Part shown: piece by piece, positions 31,988-40,053 of the stretch
Layout: each line of letters begins with the position of its first letter
Numbering within the stretch: the first letter of the stretch is position 1
DNA from: Flammeovirgaceae bacterium UBA7330
GTDB taxonomy: Bacteria; Bacteroidota; Bacteroidia; Cytophagales; Cyclobacteriaceae
Direction of reading: 5' to 3'
Length of the DNA stretch: 64,000 bases
NCBI GenBank assembly: GCA_002471275.1
Contig: DKPQ01000001.1
Location: 1 to 64,000 of the forward strand
The notes under the pieces: model-generated
Databases searched by the model: none
The model's input: only the letters and a program-made list of their open reading frames with translations
Told to the model about the DNA's origin: nothing
Translations under genes and position numbers: made by a program

Positions 31988-34900
31988 ATGATGCGCTTTT
32001 TATTCCTCCTGCTATCAATCTCAATTTTGCACAGCTGTGGAGAGAAACTTCCCGAAGACGTGAAACTTGCTACTCTGGATCTTCCTCAGGTCATTGATTA
32101 CAATTTTCATGTTAAGCCCATCCTTTCCGATAAATGTTTTGCCTGCCACGGACCGGATGCAGCCAAGCAAAAAGCCGAGTTGAGACTGGACAATGAAGAA
32201 GGAGCTTATGCGACTTTGGTTAGTGGAAATGGTCATGCCATTGTACCGGGAAATGCACGTAAGAGTCACATGGTCAGCAGGATCCTCTCGGACGATCTGG
32301 AAGTCATGATGCCTCCTAAGGAATCAAACCTGGATCTGAGTGCAGAGGAAAAAGCCATTCTTATCCAATGGGTCAAACAAGGAGCCGAATACAAGCCCCA
32401 CTGGGCTTTCACAAAACCTGAAAAAGTACCCGTGCCCGAGACAGATGATGACTGGGCATTGAATGAGATAGATCATTTTGTCCTGACCAAGCTGGAGCAA
32501 AAAAATCTAAGTCCCTCACCGCAAGCTGACAGGGAACATCTGATCAGAAGATTGTTTTTCGACATCACCGGACTTCCACCTACGATTGAAGACCTTGACT
32601 ACTGGCTGGCATATGATGAAAAGAACTACTATGAGTCCTTGGTTGATAGCCTTTTGGAAAGACCAGCTTTTGGCGAAAGGATGGCTGCTCACTGGCTGGA
32701 TGTGGCCCGATTTGCGGACTCCGAAGGATACCTGGACGATTTTCATCATACCTTCTGGCCTTATCGGGATTGGGTGATCAAGGCCTTCAATGAGAACCTG
32801 TCTTATGATAAATTTATCCTTTGGCAGATAGGTGGTGATCAGCTCCCTAATGCTACTACCGAGCAGATCCTGGCCACAGCGTTCAACAGAAACCACAAAC
32901 AAAACTCCGAAGGTGGCATCATTCCGGAAGAATTCCGGGTGGAATACGTGGCCGACCGAACCAATACAGTGGGTTCCGCTTTTATGGCCCTGACAGTAGG
33001 CTGTGCCAGATGTCATGACCACAAGTACGATCCCTTCAGCCAAAAAAATTACTATGAGCTCTTCGGCTTTTTCAACTCAACCATTGAGCGGGGCGATGGC
33101 ATTTTCAGCTACAATGCAATTGAGAATGGACAAAAAATTCCCAATAAGTATTCGATGAACTCCGGGCCTGTAGTGCCTTTGTTGGAAAAGGAAGCTGAAG
33201 AGATCCGCGATTATCTCTTATCCAACATCAGGGAGGAGGAGCAGGGACTCGAAAGCGCGGAAAAGACAAATGATAACGGGTTTAAAACCTGGTTGAATAC
33301 TTCAGCAACGACAGATCCGGAAAAGGTTGTCAATAAATCCACCCTGATCCACCTCACTTTCGACGACATGAAGGATGGCAAAGCCAGCGATCAGGTAAAG
33401 GGAAACGGCCCTTCCAGATACGGGGGAAGTATCAGCAGTACCGAAGGAAAATTCGGAAAAGCAGTGGTGAGTGCCGCAGACGGTCAGTTTGTGGCTGACG
33501 GGAAACCCGCCTTGTTTGAAAGGGTAGATGACTATACCGTCAGCTTTTGGATCAACTCAAACAAGAGCTATAAAAATGCACATGTCTTATACAATGGCAA
33601 CAACCGGATCCAGGGCTACCGGGGTTGGGATGTAGTGATCAAAGAAGACAAGCTGCATTTCAGGTTGAATCACGCGCATCCATACCAGTCCATAGATATA
33701 TGTGACCCTGAAAAACTCCATGTGGGGGAATGGATCCATTATGTATGGACCTATGATGGTTCCAGCAAAGCGGAAGGGATGAAACTCTATCGCAATGGTA
33801 AGAAAGTGGAATTTGATGTGGAGCGGGATTATATCTATCGATCAGCGAAACCCTATACCAACAAAGATGCTACCGTGTACATGGCTTATGCAGGTATGAT
33901 TATCGGCAAAAGGCACTACGACAAAGATTTTACCGGAGGCATGTTGGATGAGGTCCGTGTTTTGGACCGGGAGGTCGATGATTTTACGGCTTTGTACCTG
34001 TATGACCAGGGTTCGGGTATCAGCGCATTTAATGAGGCTGTGCAGAACAAAAGCTCAACACTCAATGAGTTCTATGATCTCTATGTGGATGCTGAATTGG
34101 CAAATAGAAGAAAACAACTCACAGAACTACGGCTGAAAGAAGTATTGCTGGTGGATACGGCACAGGAAGTAATGGTGATGGGAGACTTCCCTGAAAAAAG
34201 ACCTACATATATCCTGGAGCGTGGCGTCTATGATGAACATGGTGAGGAGGTGACCAGTGATGTGCCCGAAGCCATCTTTGAGATGCCTGATGATCTCCCC
34301 AAAAACAGGTTGGGATTGGGAAAATGGCTGATACACCCGGATAACCCACTCACTGCCCGGGTTGCCGTAAACCAGATGTGGTATCTGATGTTTGGCAGGG
34401 GTATCGTGGAAACGGTTGAGGATTTTGGCAACCAGGGTTCTTTGCCTACCCATCCTGAGCTGTTGGATTGGCTGGCGGTAGACTTTCAGGAGCACGGCTG
34501 GGATCTGAAACGACTGATCAAACAAATGGTGAGCTCAGCGACTTACCGTCAATCCTCAGTGATCCGCCCTGACCTGCAGGAGGTGGATCCGGGAAATTAT
34601 TTGTTGGCCAGGGGACCGAGATACAGATTGTCAGCAGAAATGGTTCGGGATAATATCCTGGCCGCAAGTGGTCTGCTGGAAGAGCAGCAGGGTGGGATTT
34701 CGGTGTTCCCTTATCAGCCTCCCGGACTCTGGAAAGAGGTGATGACCCATGGTTTTTTCCCGGAATATGAGGTGGATTACGAAAACGGCCTGTACAGAAG
34801 AAGTATTTACTCCTTTTGGAAACGAAACATGCCACCGCCCAATATGCTGATCTTCGATGCGTCGAGCAGAGCGGAGTGTCAGGTGAGAAGGCAACGTAGC

Positions 34901-35251
34901 AATACCCCACTACAGGCACTGGTGTTGATGAATGATCCTCAGTTTATTGAGGGGTGTAGGGTGCTGGCACAAAATGCCTGGTCTGGTTCGGAAGGCAACC
35001 TGGATGAGGCCATCGTCAAAGTATTTCGCAGCCTGACAAGCAGAAAACCTACTGCTACGGAAGTCAGCATCCTGCGTAACCAGTTTAATGCCGAAAAGCA
35101 ATACTTTGAGTCGAACCCTGAGCGCATCCGGGCTTACCTGTCTACCGGTCACCAGGTGGTATCAGCGAAGCTGGAGCCTGCACCTATTGCGGCGTTGGCC
35201 AGGGTTACCAACACTATTATGAATACAACAGAGGCTTATTATAAGAATTAA
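31988..35251 (+). CDS. PSD1/DUF1549 planctomycete-type cytochrome protein with LamG insert
   Basis: About 1087 residues, started at the ATG before the lipoprotein signal (MMRFLFLLLSISILHSC). Domain order: PSCyt1 haem domain with CFACH (C50-H54), DUF1549 (PSCyt2) with a second CARCH near 339, a LamG/concanavalin-like insert (about 445-680; LHLTFDD, YTVSFWINSN, MLDEVRVLDR), then DUF1553 (PSD1) to the end. Such proteins are common in Planctomycetes and occur with DUF1501 proteins and sulfatases. Two CxxCH sites suggest two c-type haems; a carbohydrate redox role is inference. DUF1501 follows 3 bp later, so they form an operon. Confidence 0.9.
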   Translation: MMRFLFLLLSISILHSCGEKLPEDVKLATLDLPQVIDYNFHVKPILSDKCFACHGPDAAKQKAELRLDNEEGAYATLVSGNGHAIVPGNARKSHMVSRILSDDLEVMMPPKESNLDLSAEEKAILIQWVKQGAEYKPHWAFTKPEKVPVPETDDDWALNEIDHFVLTKLEQKNLSPSPQADREHLIRRLFFDITGLPPTIEDLDYWLAYDEKNYYESLVDSLLERPAFGERMAAHWLDVARFADSEGYLDDFHHTFWPYRDWVIKAFNENLSYDKFILWQIGGDQLPNATTEQILATAFNRNHKQNSEGGIIPEEFRVEYVADRTNTVGSAFMALTVGCARCHDHKYDPFSQKNYYELFGFFNSTIERGDGIFSYNAIENGQKIPNKYSMNSGPVVPLLEKEAEEIRDYLLSNIREEEQGLESAEKTNDNGFKTWLNTSATTDPEKVVNKSTLIHLTFDDMKDGKASDQVKGNGPSRYGGSISSTEGKFGKAVVSAADGQFVADGKPALFERVDDYTVSFWINSNKSYKNAHVLYNGNNRIQGYRGWDVVIKEDKLHFRLNHAHPYQSIDICDPEKLHVGEWIHYVWTYDGSSKAEGMKLYRNGKKVEFDVERDYIYRSAKPYTNKDATVYMAYAGMIIGKRHYDKDFTGGMLDEVRVLDREVDDFTALYLYDQGSGISAFNEAVQNKSSTLNEFYDLYVDAELANRRKQLTELRLKEVLLVDTAQEVMVMGDFPEKRPTYILERGVYDEHGEEVTSDVPEAIFEMPDDLPKNRLGLGKWLIHPDNPLTARVAVNQMWYLMFGRGIVETVEDFGNQGSLPTHPELLDWLAVDFQEHGWDLKRLIKQMVSSATYRQSSVIRPDLQEVDPGNYLLARGPRYRLSAEMVRDNILAASGLLEEQQGGISVFPYQPPGLWKEVMTHGFFPEYEVDYENGLYRRSIYSFWKRNMPPPNMLIFDASSRAECQVRRQRSNTPLQALVLMNDPQFIEGCRVLAQNAWSGSEGNLDEAIVKVFRSLTSRKPTATEVSILRNQFNAEKQYFESNPERIRAYLSTGHQVVSAKLEPAPIAALARVTNTIMNTTEAYYKN

Positions 35252-35254
35252 ATT

Positions 35255-36730
35255 ATGAAGGATCACAATTCAGACCTCAATCAAGCCTGGTATAAAAATA
35301 CCCGCAGGGAGTTTCTCCAAAAAACCACCAGGGGCCTGGGAGCCATGGCCATGGGATCGCTGATGATTCCTGAGATGTTGAATGCAGCACCTGCTGGTGT
35401 TCCAGGCATCGGAACAAATGGAATCCTCAAGGCACTTCATCATACTCCCAAAGCCAAACGGGTCATTTACCTGTTTCAATATGGTGGACCCAGTCAGATA
35501 GAGCTGTTCGATTACAAGCCGGTACTGCAAAAGCGACACGGAGAGGAGATCCCCGATAGCGTTCGGGGCAACCAACGGATTACCGGGATGTTGGCCGCCC
35601 AGTCGAGCTTTCCGTTGGTAAGCTCGAAATTTGATTTTCATCAGAACCCTAAAACGGGAGGCTATTTCAGCAGCCTGATACCGAATATCTCTTCTATAGC
35701 TGAAGATATCTGTGTGGTGAATTCCATGTATACCGAGGCAATCAACCATGAGCCTGCCATCGTGTTTATGCAGACAGGCTCGCAGCAGGTTGGCAGACCT
35801 GCCATTGGTTCATGGATGAGCTATGGGTTGGGTAGTGCAAATAAGAATTTGCCTTCATTTATTGTATTGCTGTCCAAAGGAAGGCCGGACACTCAAAACC
35901 TGAACATGCAGGCGTGGAACAATGGGTTCCTGCCATCTCATCACCAGGGAGTGCGGTTCAGGTCAGGGGTAGATCCCGTGCTTTATCTCTCCAATCCCCA
36001 TGGCATTGATAAGGAAAGCAGACGAAGGGAACTGGATTACCTGGAGCAACTGGAGATGCAGCAAAAATCCATGTGGGGTGATCCCGAAATAGACTCCAAG
36101 CTGAATCAATATGAGATGGCTTACAGGATGCAGACCTCAGTGCCAGAGGTGGCCGATCTCTCCGGTGAGCCCGACTATATCTATGATCTTTATGGTCCTG
36201 AATCCAGGATCCCCGGCACTTATGCTGCCAACTGTCTTTTAGCCAGGAGATTGGCCGAAAGAGATGTTCCGTTTATCCAACTGTATCACCAGGGTTGGGA
36301 CCAGCATGGAAACCTCCCGAGTGACATTCAGAAGATGGCTAAATCCAGTGACCAGGCTTCTGCTGCACTGGTGAAAGACCTGAAGCAGCGCGGATTGCTG
36401 GATGATACGCTGGTGATCTGGGGTGGCGAGTTTGGCCGTACCAGCTTTTCTCAGGGCACATTGACCAAGACCAACTACGGTCGTGATCATCACCCAAGGT
36501 GTTTCTCCATGTGGATGGCCGGTGGGGGAATAAAACCCGGCATCACTTATGGACAGACCGACGACTTTAGCTACAACATTGTGGAGAATGGAGTGCATGT
36601 ACATGACTTTCAGGCTACACTGCTACATCTGCTGGGTGTCGACCACGAAAGACTCACCTTTAAGCATCAGGGTAGGCGTTACCGACTGACGGATGTGCAT
36701 GGTAAGGTGGTGCAGGGGATATTGGCGTAA
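35255..36730 (+). CDS. DUF1501 family protein (Tat-exported)
   Basis: A 491-residue protein with a twin-arginine start (TRREFLQKTTRGLGAMAMG, residues 16-34). The DUF1501 fold is related to the alkaline phosphatase/sulfatase clan: QYGGPSQIELFDYKP, FIQLYHQGWDQHGNLP, and WGGEFGRTSFSQ near 390 plus GRDHHP around 408 hold the likely metal ligands. The usual Ser/Cys nucleophile is not seen. It follows the PSD1 gene by 3 bp; this pair is a recurrent unit whose job is unproven. A strong hairpin follows the stop. Confidence 0.92.
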   Translation: MKDHNSDLNQAWYKNTRREFLQKTTRGLGAMAMGSLMIPEMLNAAPAGVPGIGTNGILKALHHTPKAKRVIYLFQYGGPSQIELFDYKPVLQKRHGEEIPDSVRGNQRITGMLAAQSSFPLVSSKFDFHQNPKTGGYFSSLIPNISSIAEDICVVNSMYTEAINHEPAIVFMQTGSQQVGRPAIGSWMSYGLGSANKNLPSFIVLLSKGRPDTQNLNMQAWNNGFLPSHHQGVRFRSGVDPVLYLSNPHGIDKESRRRELDYLEQLEMQQKSMWGDPEIDSKLNQYEMAYRMQTSVPEVADLSGEPDYIYDLYGPESRIPGTYAANCLLARRLAERDVPFIQLYHQGWDQHGNLPSDIQKMAKSSDQASAALVKDLKQRGLLDDTLVIWGGEFGRTSFSQGTLTKTNYGRDHHPRCFSMWMAGGGIKPGITYGQTDDFSYNIVENGVHVHDFQATLLHLLGVDHERLTFKHQGRRYRLTDVHGKVVQGILA

Positions 36731-36746
36731 TATTAAAATCGTATTA

Positions 36747-36793
36747 AAACCTAACAGGTCTATCTGCACTGTGCAGATTGACCTGTTAGGTTT
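36747..36793. terminator. Bidirectional terminator hairpin (AACCTAACAGGTC type)
   Basis: AAACCTAACAGGTC (36747-36760) pairs with GACCTGTTAGGTTT (36780-36793). A nested ATCTGC/GCAGAT stem lies between. It separates the converging DUF1501 and BlaR1 genes; A and T tracts flank both sides. The same arms occur at 39358-39404. Confidence 0.75.
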
Positions 36794-36798
36794 AGTTT

Positions 36799-38055
36799 TT
36801 AATCAACCAGCTTAAACTTGATAGGCAGCACCAATACAGAGCTTACTGCTTTGCCATCTTTTTGTGCGGGAGTGAAATTTCCCAGTAATTCCAATGTTCG
36901 GATTGCTTCAGCTTTCAGTTCCTCACTTGTTTCAGCGGGCTTTTGAACAGTGCTGATTGCTTGTCCTTCGGGTGGGTATCCCACCACAACAACTTCTGAT
37001 AGCATATAACCATCTGTTTTTTCAGGAATGATATCCTCAATCTCACCCTTGTCATTCACGGTGAAAGAAACATATAGCTGTCCTACACTATTCTCATTGC
37101 GGGCACTTTTTGGATACCGGATATTATTACTGATGGATTGATACATCGCTGAGATACCTTCTTCATATTCAGCTTGCACATCCACCTGATTGCTCATCTC
37201 GGTGCAGGCACTCACAAACAACATGGTGGCCATGATTATTAGAGACACGCCCACCCGGGTGTAGCTCATTCTTATATTTATTTTTTTATCGGTCATCTGG
37301 TTAAATCGTTTACTTAAACTTGTTTTATTACTTAAATAGTTACCAAGCTGTATAGATACACCAGTCTTGGCCTCGAAGAGGAGTCGCTGGTAGTCCAGTT
37401 TGTTAATCCCTCTTTTCAGTACCTCTGCATCGGCCTGGTACTCGTGTTCGGCTTTGATTCCGCGCCGGAATAGCCAGATAAAAGGGTTGAACCAAAATAC
37501 GATGGTCAGAGCCTCCAGAATCAAGGTGTCCAGGGAATGAAACTGATCCCGATGTATCTGTTCGTGCACTAACATCACATCTCGCTTTTCATCACTGAGG
37601 GGTTGATTCCCGATGAACAAAATATTGAAAAATGTAAATGGGGAAACATCCTTATTTAAGGCCACCACCGTAAATCCCCATCGATGGTATTTTGCTGATT
37701 TTAAATATTGGTAGAGCAACGCCACGGCTCCTGTCAGTGATCGGAGGGCGAAAAAGACCACTCCGATCCAATAGATGATCAGGTATATAGGCATTGTTTC
37801 CCCGGACTGGGCCGCTGGGAAATTCGTTTGTAAGTCATGAGCTCCCTTGATCAGGACATTGAAGGTTTCGTTTGGTTCATAATTCATAAAGAGTTCATTG
37901 ATAGGAATGAAGACCCAGCCTGCGGAAAATAAGACAAATGCGAGACCCAAAAACCTGTTGAGCTGATGATTGGACTCATTGTAAGTAATGAGTAGATAAA
38001 TCACGTAAAGCATGGCCAGGGATAAACCGGATTTTACAAGATACGCTTCCATCAT
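36799..38055 (-). CDS. BlaR1-like M56 metallopeptidase with TonB-like C-domain
   Basis: A 418-residue inner-membrane sensor protease. Early hydrophobic helices (8-23, 36-53, 89-107), then the SPFTFFNILFIG segment and zinc motif H164EQIH168 with EHEYQAD near 203, a further helix around 280 (VSLIIMATMLFVSA), then a periplasmic TonB-like C-domain (about 300-418; YPKSARNENSVGQLYVSFTVNDKG, VLVLPIKFKLVD). The family cleaves BlaI-type repressors after sensing a signal. The C-domain replaces the penicillin-binding domain of true BlaR1, so beta-lactam sensing is unlikely. The start overlaps the repressor stop by four bases. Confidence 0.9.
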   Translation of the reverse strand: MMEAYLVKSGLSLAMLYVIYLLITYNESNHQLNRFLGLAFVLFSAGWVFIPINELFMNYEPNETFNVLIKGAHDLQTNFPAAQSGETMPIYLIIYWIGVVFFALRSLTGAVALLYQYLKSAKYHRWGFTVVALNKDVSPFTFFNILFIGNQPLSDEKRDVMLVHEQIHRDQFHSLDTLILEALTIVFWFNPFIWLFRRGIKAEHEYQADAEVLKRGINKLDYQRLLFEAKTGVSIQLGNYLSNKTSLSKRFNQMTDKKINIRMSYTRVGVSLIIMATMLFVSACTEMSNQVDVQAEYEEGISAMYQSISNNIRYPKSARNENSVGQLYVSFTVNDKGEIEDIIPEKTDGYMLSEVVVVGYPPEGQAISTVQKPAETSEELKAEAIRTLELLGNFTPAQKDGKAVSSVLVLPIKFKLVD

Positions 38056-38426
38056 TTCTCTTTTTTTGCTTTGATCTGAGACTTGAGATGTTCGATGATC
38101 TCTTCCATCTCACCAGTTGTCATATCTTCTTTTTCACTGAATGCTGACACCATGTTCTTGAATGAATCAGAAAAATAGTTTTTGACGAATGACTTCATAA
38201 AGCCGTGGGTGTATTCTTCCTTTTGGATCAGGGGGTAGTATTCATGCGAGTTGGCAATGGGGGTTCGACCCACAAATCCTTTCTTTTCCAGGATCTTAAA
38301 AATGGTGGCTACTGTGGTATAGGCTGGCTTCGGTTCTTCATACCCATTCACCACATCCCGAATTAGTCCTTTTTCGATGGACCAGAGGATCTGCATGGCT
38401 TTTTCTTCAGCTTTTGTAAGTTCCAT
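38052..38426 (-). CDS. BlaI/MecI-type transcriptional repressor
   Basis: A 124-residue winged-helix repressor: MELTKAEEKAMQILWSIEKGLIRDVV, AYTTVATIFKILEKKGFVGR and a C-terminal dimerisation helix region. The usual MecI cleavage segment (around residues 100-110) is hard to place. It is the first gene of the pair, overlapping the BlaR1-like gene by ATGA, and presumably represses both from the palindromes in its upstream region. Confidence 0.93.
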   Translation of the reverse strand: MELTKAEEKAMQILWSIEKGLIRDVVNGYEEPKPAYTTVATIFKILEKKGFVGRTPIANSHEYYPLIQKEEYTHGFMKSFVKNYFSDSFKNMVSAFSEKEDMTTGEMEEIIEHLKSQIKAKKEK

Positions 38427-38452
38427 TACATAGTAATCTTTGATCGATAAAA

Positions 38453-38495
38453 CAAAACTACTATAAAAATAGTAGATCTACTAATAGTTTAGTAG
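38453..38495 (-). promoter_or_regulatory. Promoter and BlaI operators
   Basis: Minus strand -7 element TAGTTTTG (38460-38453) is overlapped by dyads: CTACTAT-AAAA-ATAGTAG (38458-38475), TAGTAGATCTACTA (38470-38483) and CTACTAA-TAGT-TTAGTAG (38478-38495). CTACT/AGTAG half-sites alternate regularly, as expected for dimer binding by a BlaI protein on its own promoter. Confidence 0.6.
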
Positions 38496-38587
38496 AAAGT
38501 TTTGAAGAGCTGTCAGAGAGACGTCGTAAAGAGATAAATAATGATATATTATTATTAAATTACGATGAGTGGTCTTATTGCAGAATC

Positions 38588-39358
38588 ATGGGTTTTCTAG
38601 AAAAGTCAGGCCTCAAGTCCGCGGTCATAATTTCGGTGATCTTCTCCTTCTCTTGCGACGAGAAGATTAAATATTCAGAAGTTACATCGAATTTAATTCT
38701 GGATATAAAGGAAGAATATCCGGATAATAAAATATCAACCCCAGTACTCAAATTATCTATTGAAACAGAAGATTACTACGAGTGTGCCAATTATACTCTG
38801 GTAACCCGGGGTTTGATGAAAAGTAATTCCTTACGGGTGGATGTTGTAGGCTCTTTTTTAGGTTATATATGCTTTGACGCATTTGGTCCTGCAACTAAGT
38901 CTATGGAGCTTGAAGGGAGTATACAGAAACTGATACTTTCTAAGAATGGGGTTTCAGATGAGTTTATAATTGAAATTACAGAAGATATGGTTTCCATTTA
39001 TCCACTAAGTTCAATATTTGCCTCCTTCAACTATTCGGAATATTATCGATACCCGGAAAATTCATTTGCATTTCTCTGCGGAACGTTTCCGGAGGATTCA
39101 GTAGTCTGTACCCAATTTGAAGAAATCCTCCTTGATAACCTTTCCTTAGTAGAGTTTACGTTTCCAGTCAATGGAAAACAACCTTATCCTAATGCTCCTG
39201 CCAGCTACTTTAAATATCAAAATCCGAATGACCTGGCCACTGTTGGAGCATTATTAAAATCCTTCTATAATACAAACCTGATTGGTAAAGAGGGCTTAGG
39301 TCTGACTATTATAGGATGGAATAATACCCGATTTAGAAATGATAAACAGTTGAATTGA
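38588..39358 (+). CDS. Lipoprotein of unknown function
   Basis: A 256-residue protein with a signal ending at the lipobox FSFSC (Cys23). The body has no repeat and no motif I know; it is predicted rich in beta strands (LKLSIETEDYYECANYTLV, LEGSIQKLILSKNG). It diverges from blaI across a 161-bp gap with AT-rich sequence, and could share the regulated promoter region. Base composition is clearly more AT-rich than its neighbours, which may mean recent acquisition. Confidence 0.65.
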   Translation: MGFLEKSGLKSAVIISVIFSFSCDEKIKYSEVTSNLILDIKEEYPDNKISTPVLKLSIETEDYYECANYTLVTRGLMKSNSLRVDVVGSFLGYICFDAFGPATKSMELEGSIQKLILSKNGVSDEFIIEITEDMVSIYPLSSIFASFNYSEYYRYPENSFAFLCGTFPEDSVVCTQFEEILLDNLSLVEFTFPVNGKQPYPNAPASYFKYQNPNDLATVGALLKSFYNTNLIGKEGLGLTIIGWNNTRFRNDKQLN

Positions 39359-39404
39359 AACCTAACAGGTCTATATGCGGAGTGAAGATAGACCTGTTAG
39401 GTTT
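39358..39404. terminator. Bidirectional terminator hairpin, second copy
   Basis: AAACCTAACAGGTCTAT (39358-39374) pairs perfectly with ATAGACCTGTTAGGTTT (39388-39404), loop 13 nt. The first 14 arm bases are identical to those at 36747-36760. Again it sits between converging genes. Confidence 0.8.
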
Positions 39405-39420
39405 ATATAATATCGGTTCC

Positions 39421-40044
39421 TTATATTCCAAAATGCTTCCTAAATACACCCCTCCAGATGCGGTAGCCATGCTCATTGAGATGGAGCTGGTCTTCGAGGT
39501 AGAGCTCTGGTCTGGCTTTTCCATTTTCGTCGAGCATAGAATCAAATACATTGATCATGTCGGATCGGGGGATGGCCAATAGCTCTTTCCGAATCAGGTT
39601 GTTGGTCTTGCGGGTATATTCCAGCAGGTGATTTCTCTCCGGACTGGGCTTGATGGTGCAGAAGGTGAGTTTCACTTTTGGATATTTTTCTCTGATCCTG
39701 TCCGTGAGTTTTCGGAATCTCTCGAGGATGACTTTAGGATCCAGTCCACGCCCGATGTCATTGTCACCGGCATAGATCACTACCCTTGATGGATTGATAC
39801 TGTCCTGAAAGATCCGGTCGAAATAATAGAGACAATATCCGAAAGATGATCCGCCAAAGCCCAGGTTTAGCGTGTTGAGTGGTGCCAGGTCCTCTGCCAG
39901 GGTGGACCACAGCCTTAGGCTGGAGCTTCCATAGAAGACGATCAATTCATCATTGTTTGTCCAGTCTTTTACCTTTCGTTCAAGGTTGATGATTTCATCT
40001 TCAAAGAGTCCGGGATCAATAATTTCTTTTTCATCCTCAGTCAT
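39421..40044 (-). CDS. SGNH/GDSL-type hydrolase
   Basis: A 207-residue cytoplasmic protein of the SGNH superfamily. Block I is FYGSSSLRLW (S40/S41 nucleophile region), block II LGFGGSSF, block III YAGDNDIGRG (Asn), and block V DQLHLNEHGY with the catalytic Asp and His. Members deacetylate or de-esterify lipids and sugars; the G-x-N-D variant is common in Bacteroidota. It lies nine bases after the cyclic-nucleotide-binding acyltransferase gene on the same strand and may form an operon with it. Confidence 0.9.
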   Translation of the reverse strand: MTEDEKEIIDPGLFEDEIINLERKVKDWTNNDELIVFYGSSSLRLWSTLAEDLAPLNTLNLGFGGSSFGYCLYYFDRIFQDSINPSRVVIYAGDNDIGRGLDPKVILERFRKLTDRIREKYPKVKLTFCTIKPSPERNHLLEYTRKTNNLIRKELLAIPRSDMINVFDSMLDENGKARPELYLEDQLHLNEHGYRIWRGVFRKHFGI

Positions 40045-40053
40045 ATTGAATTA

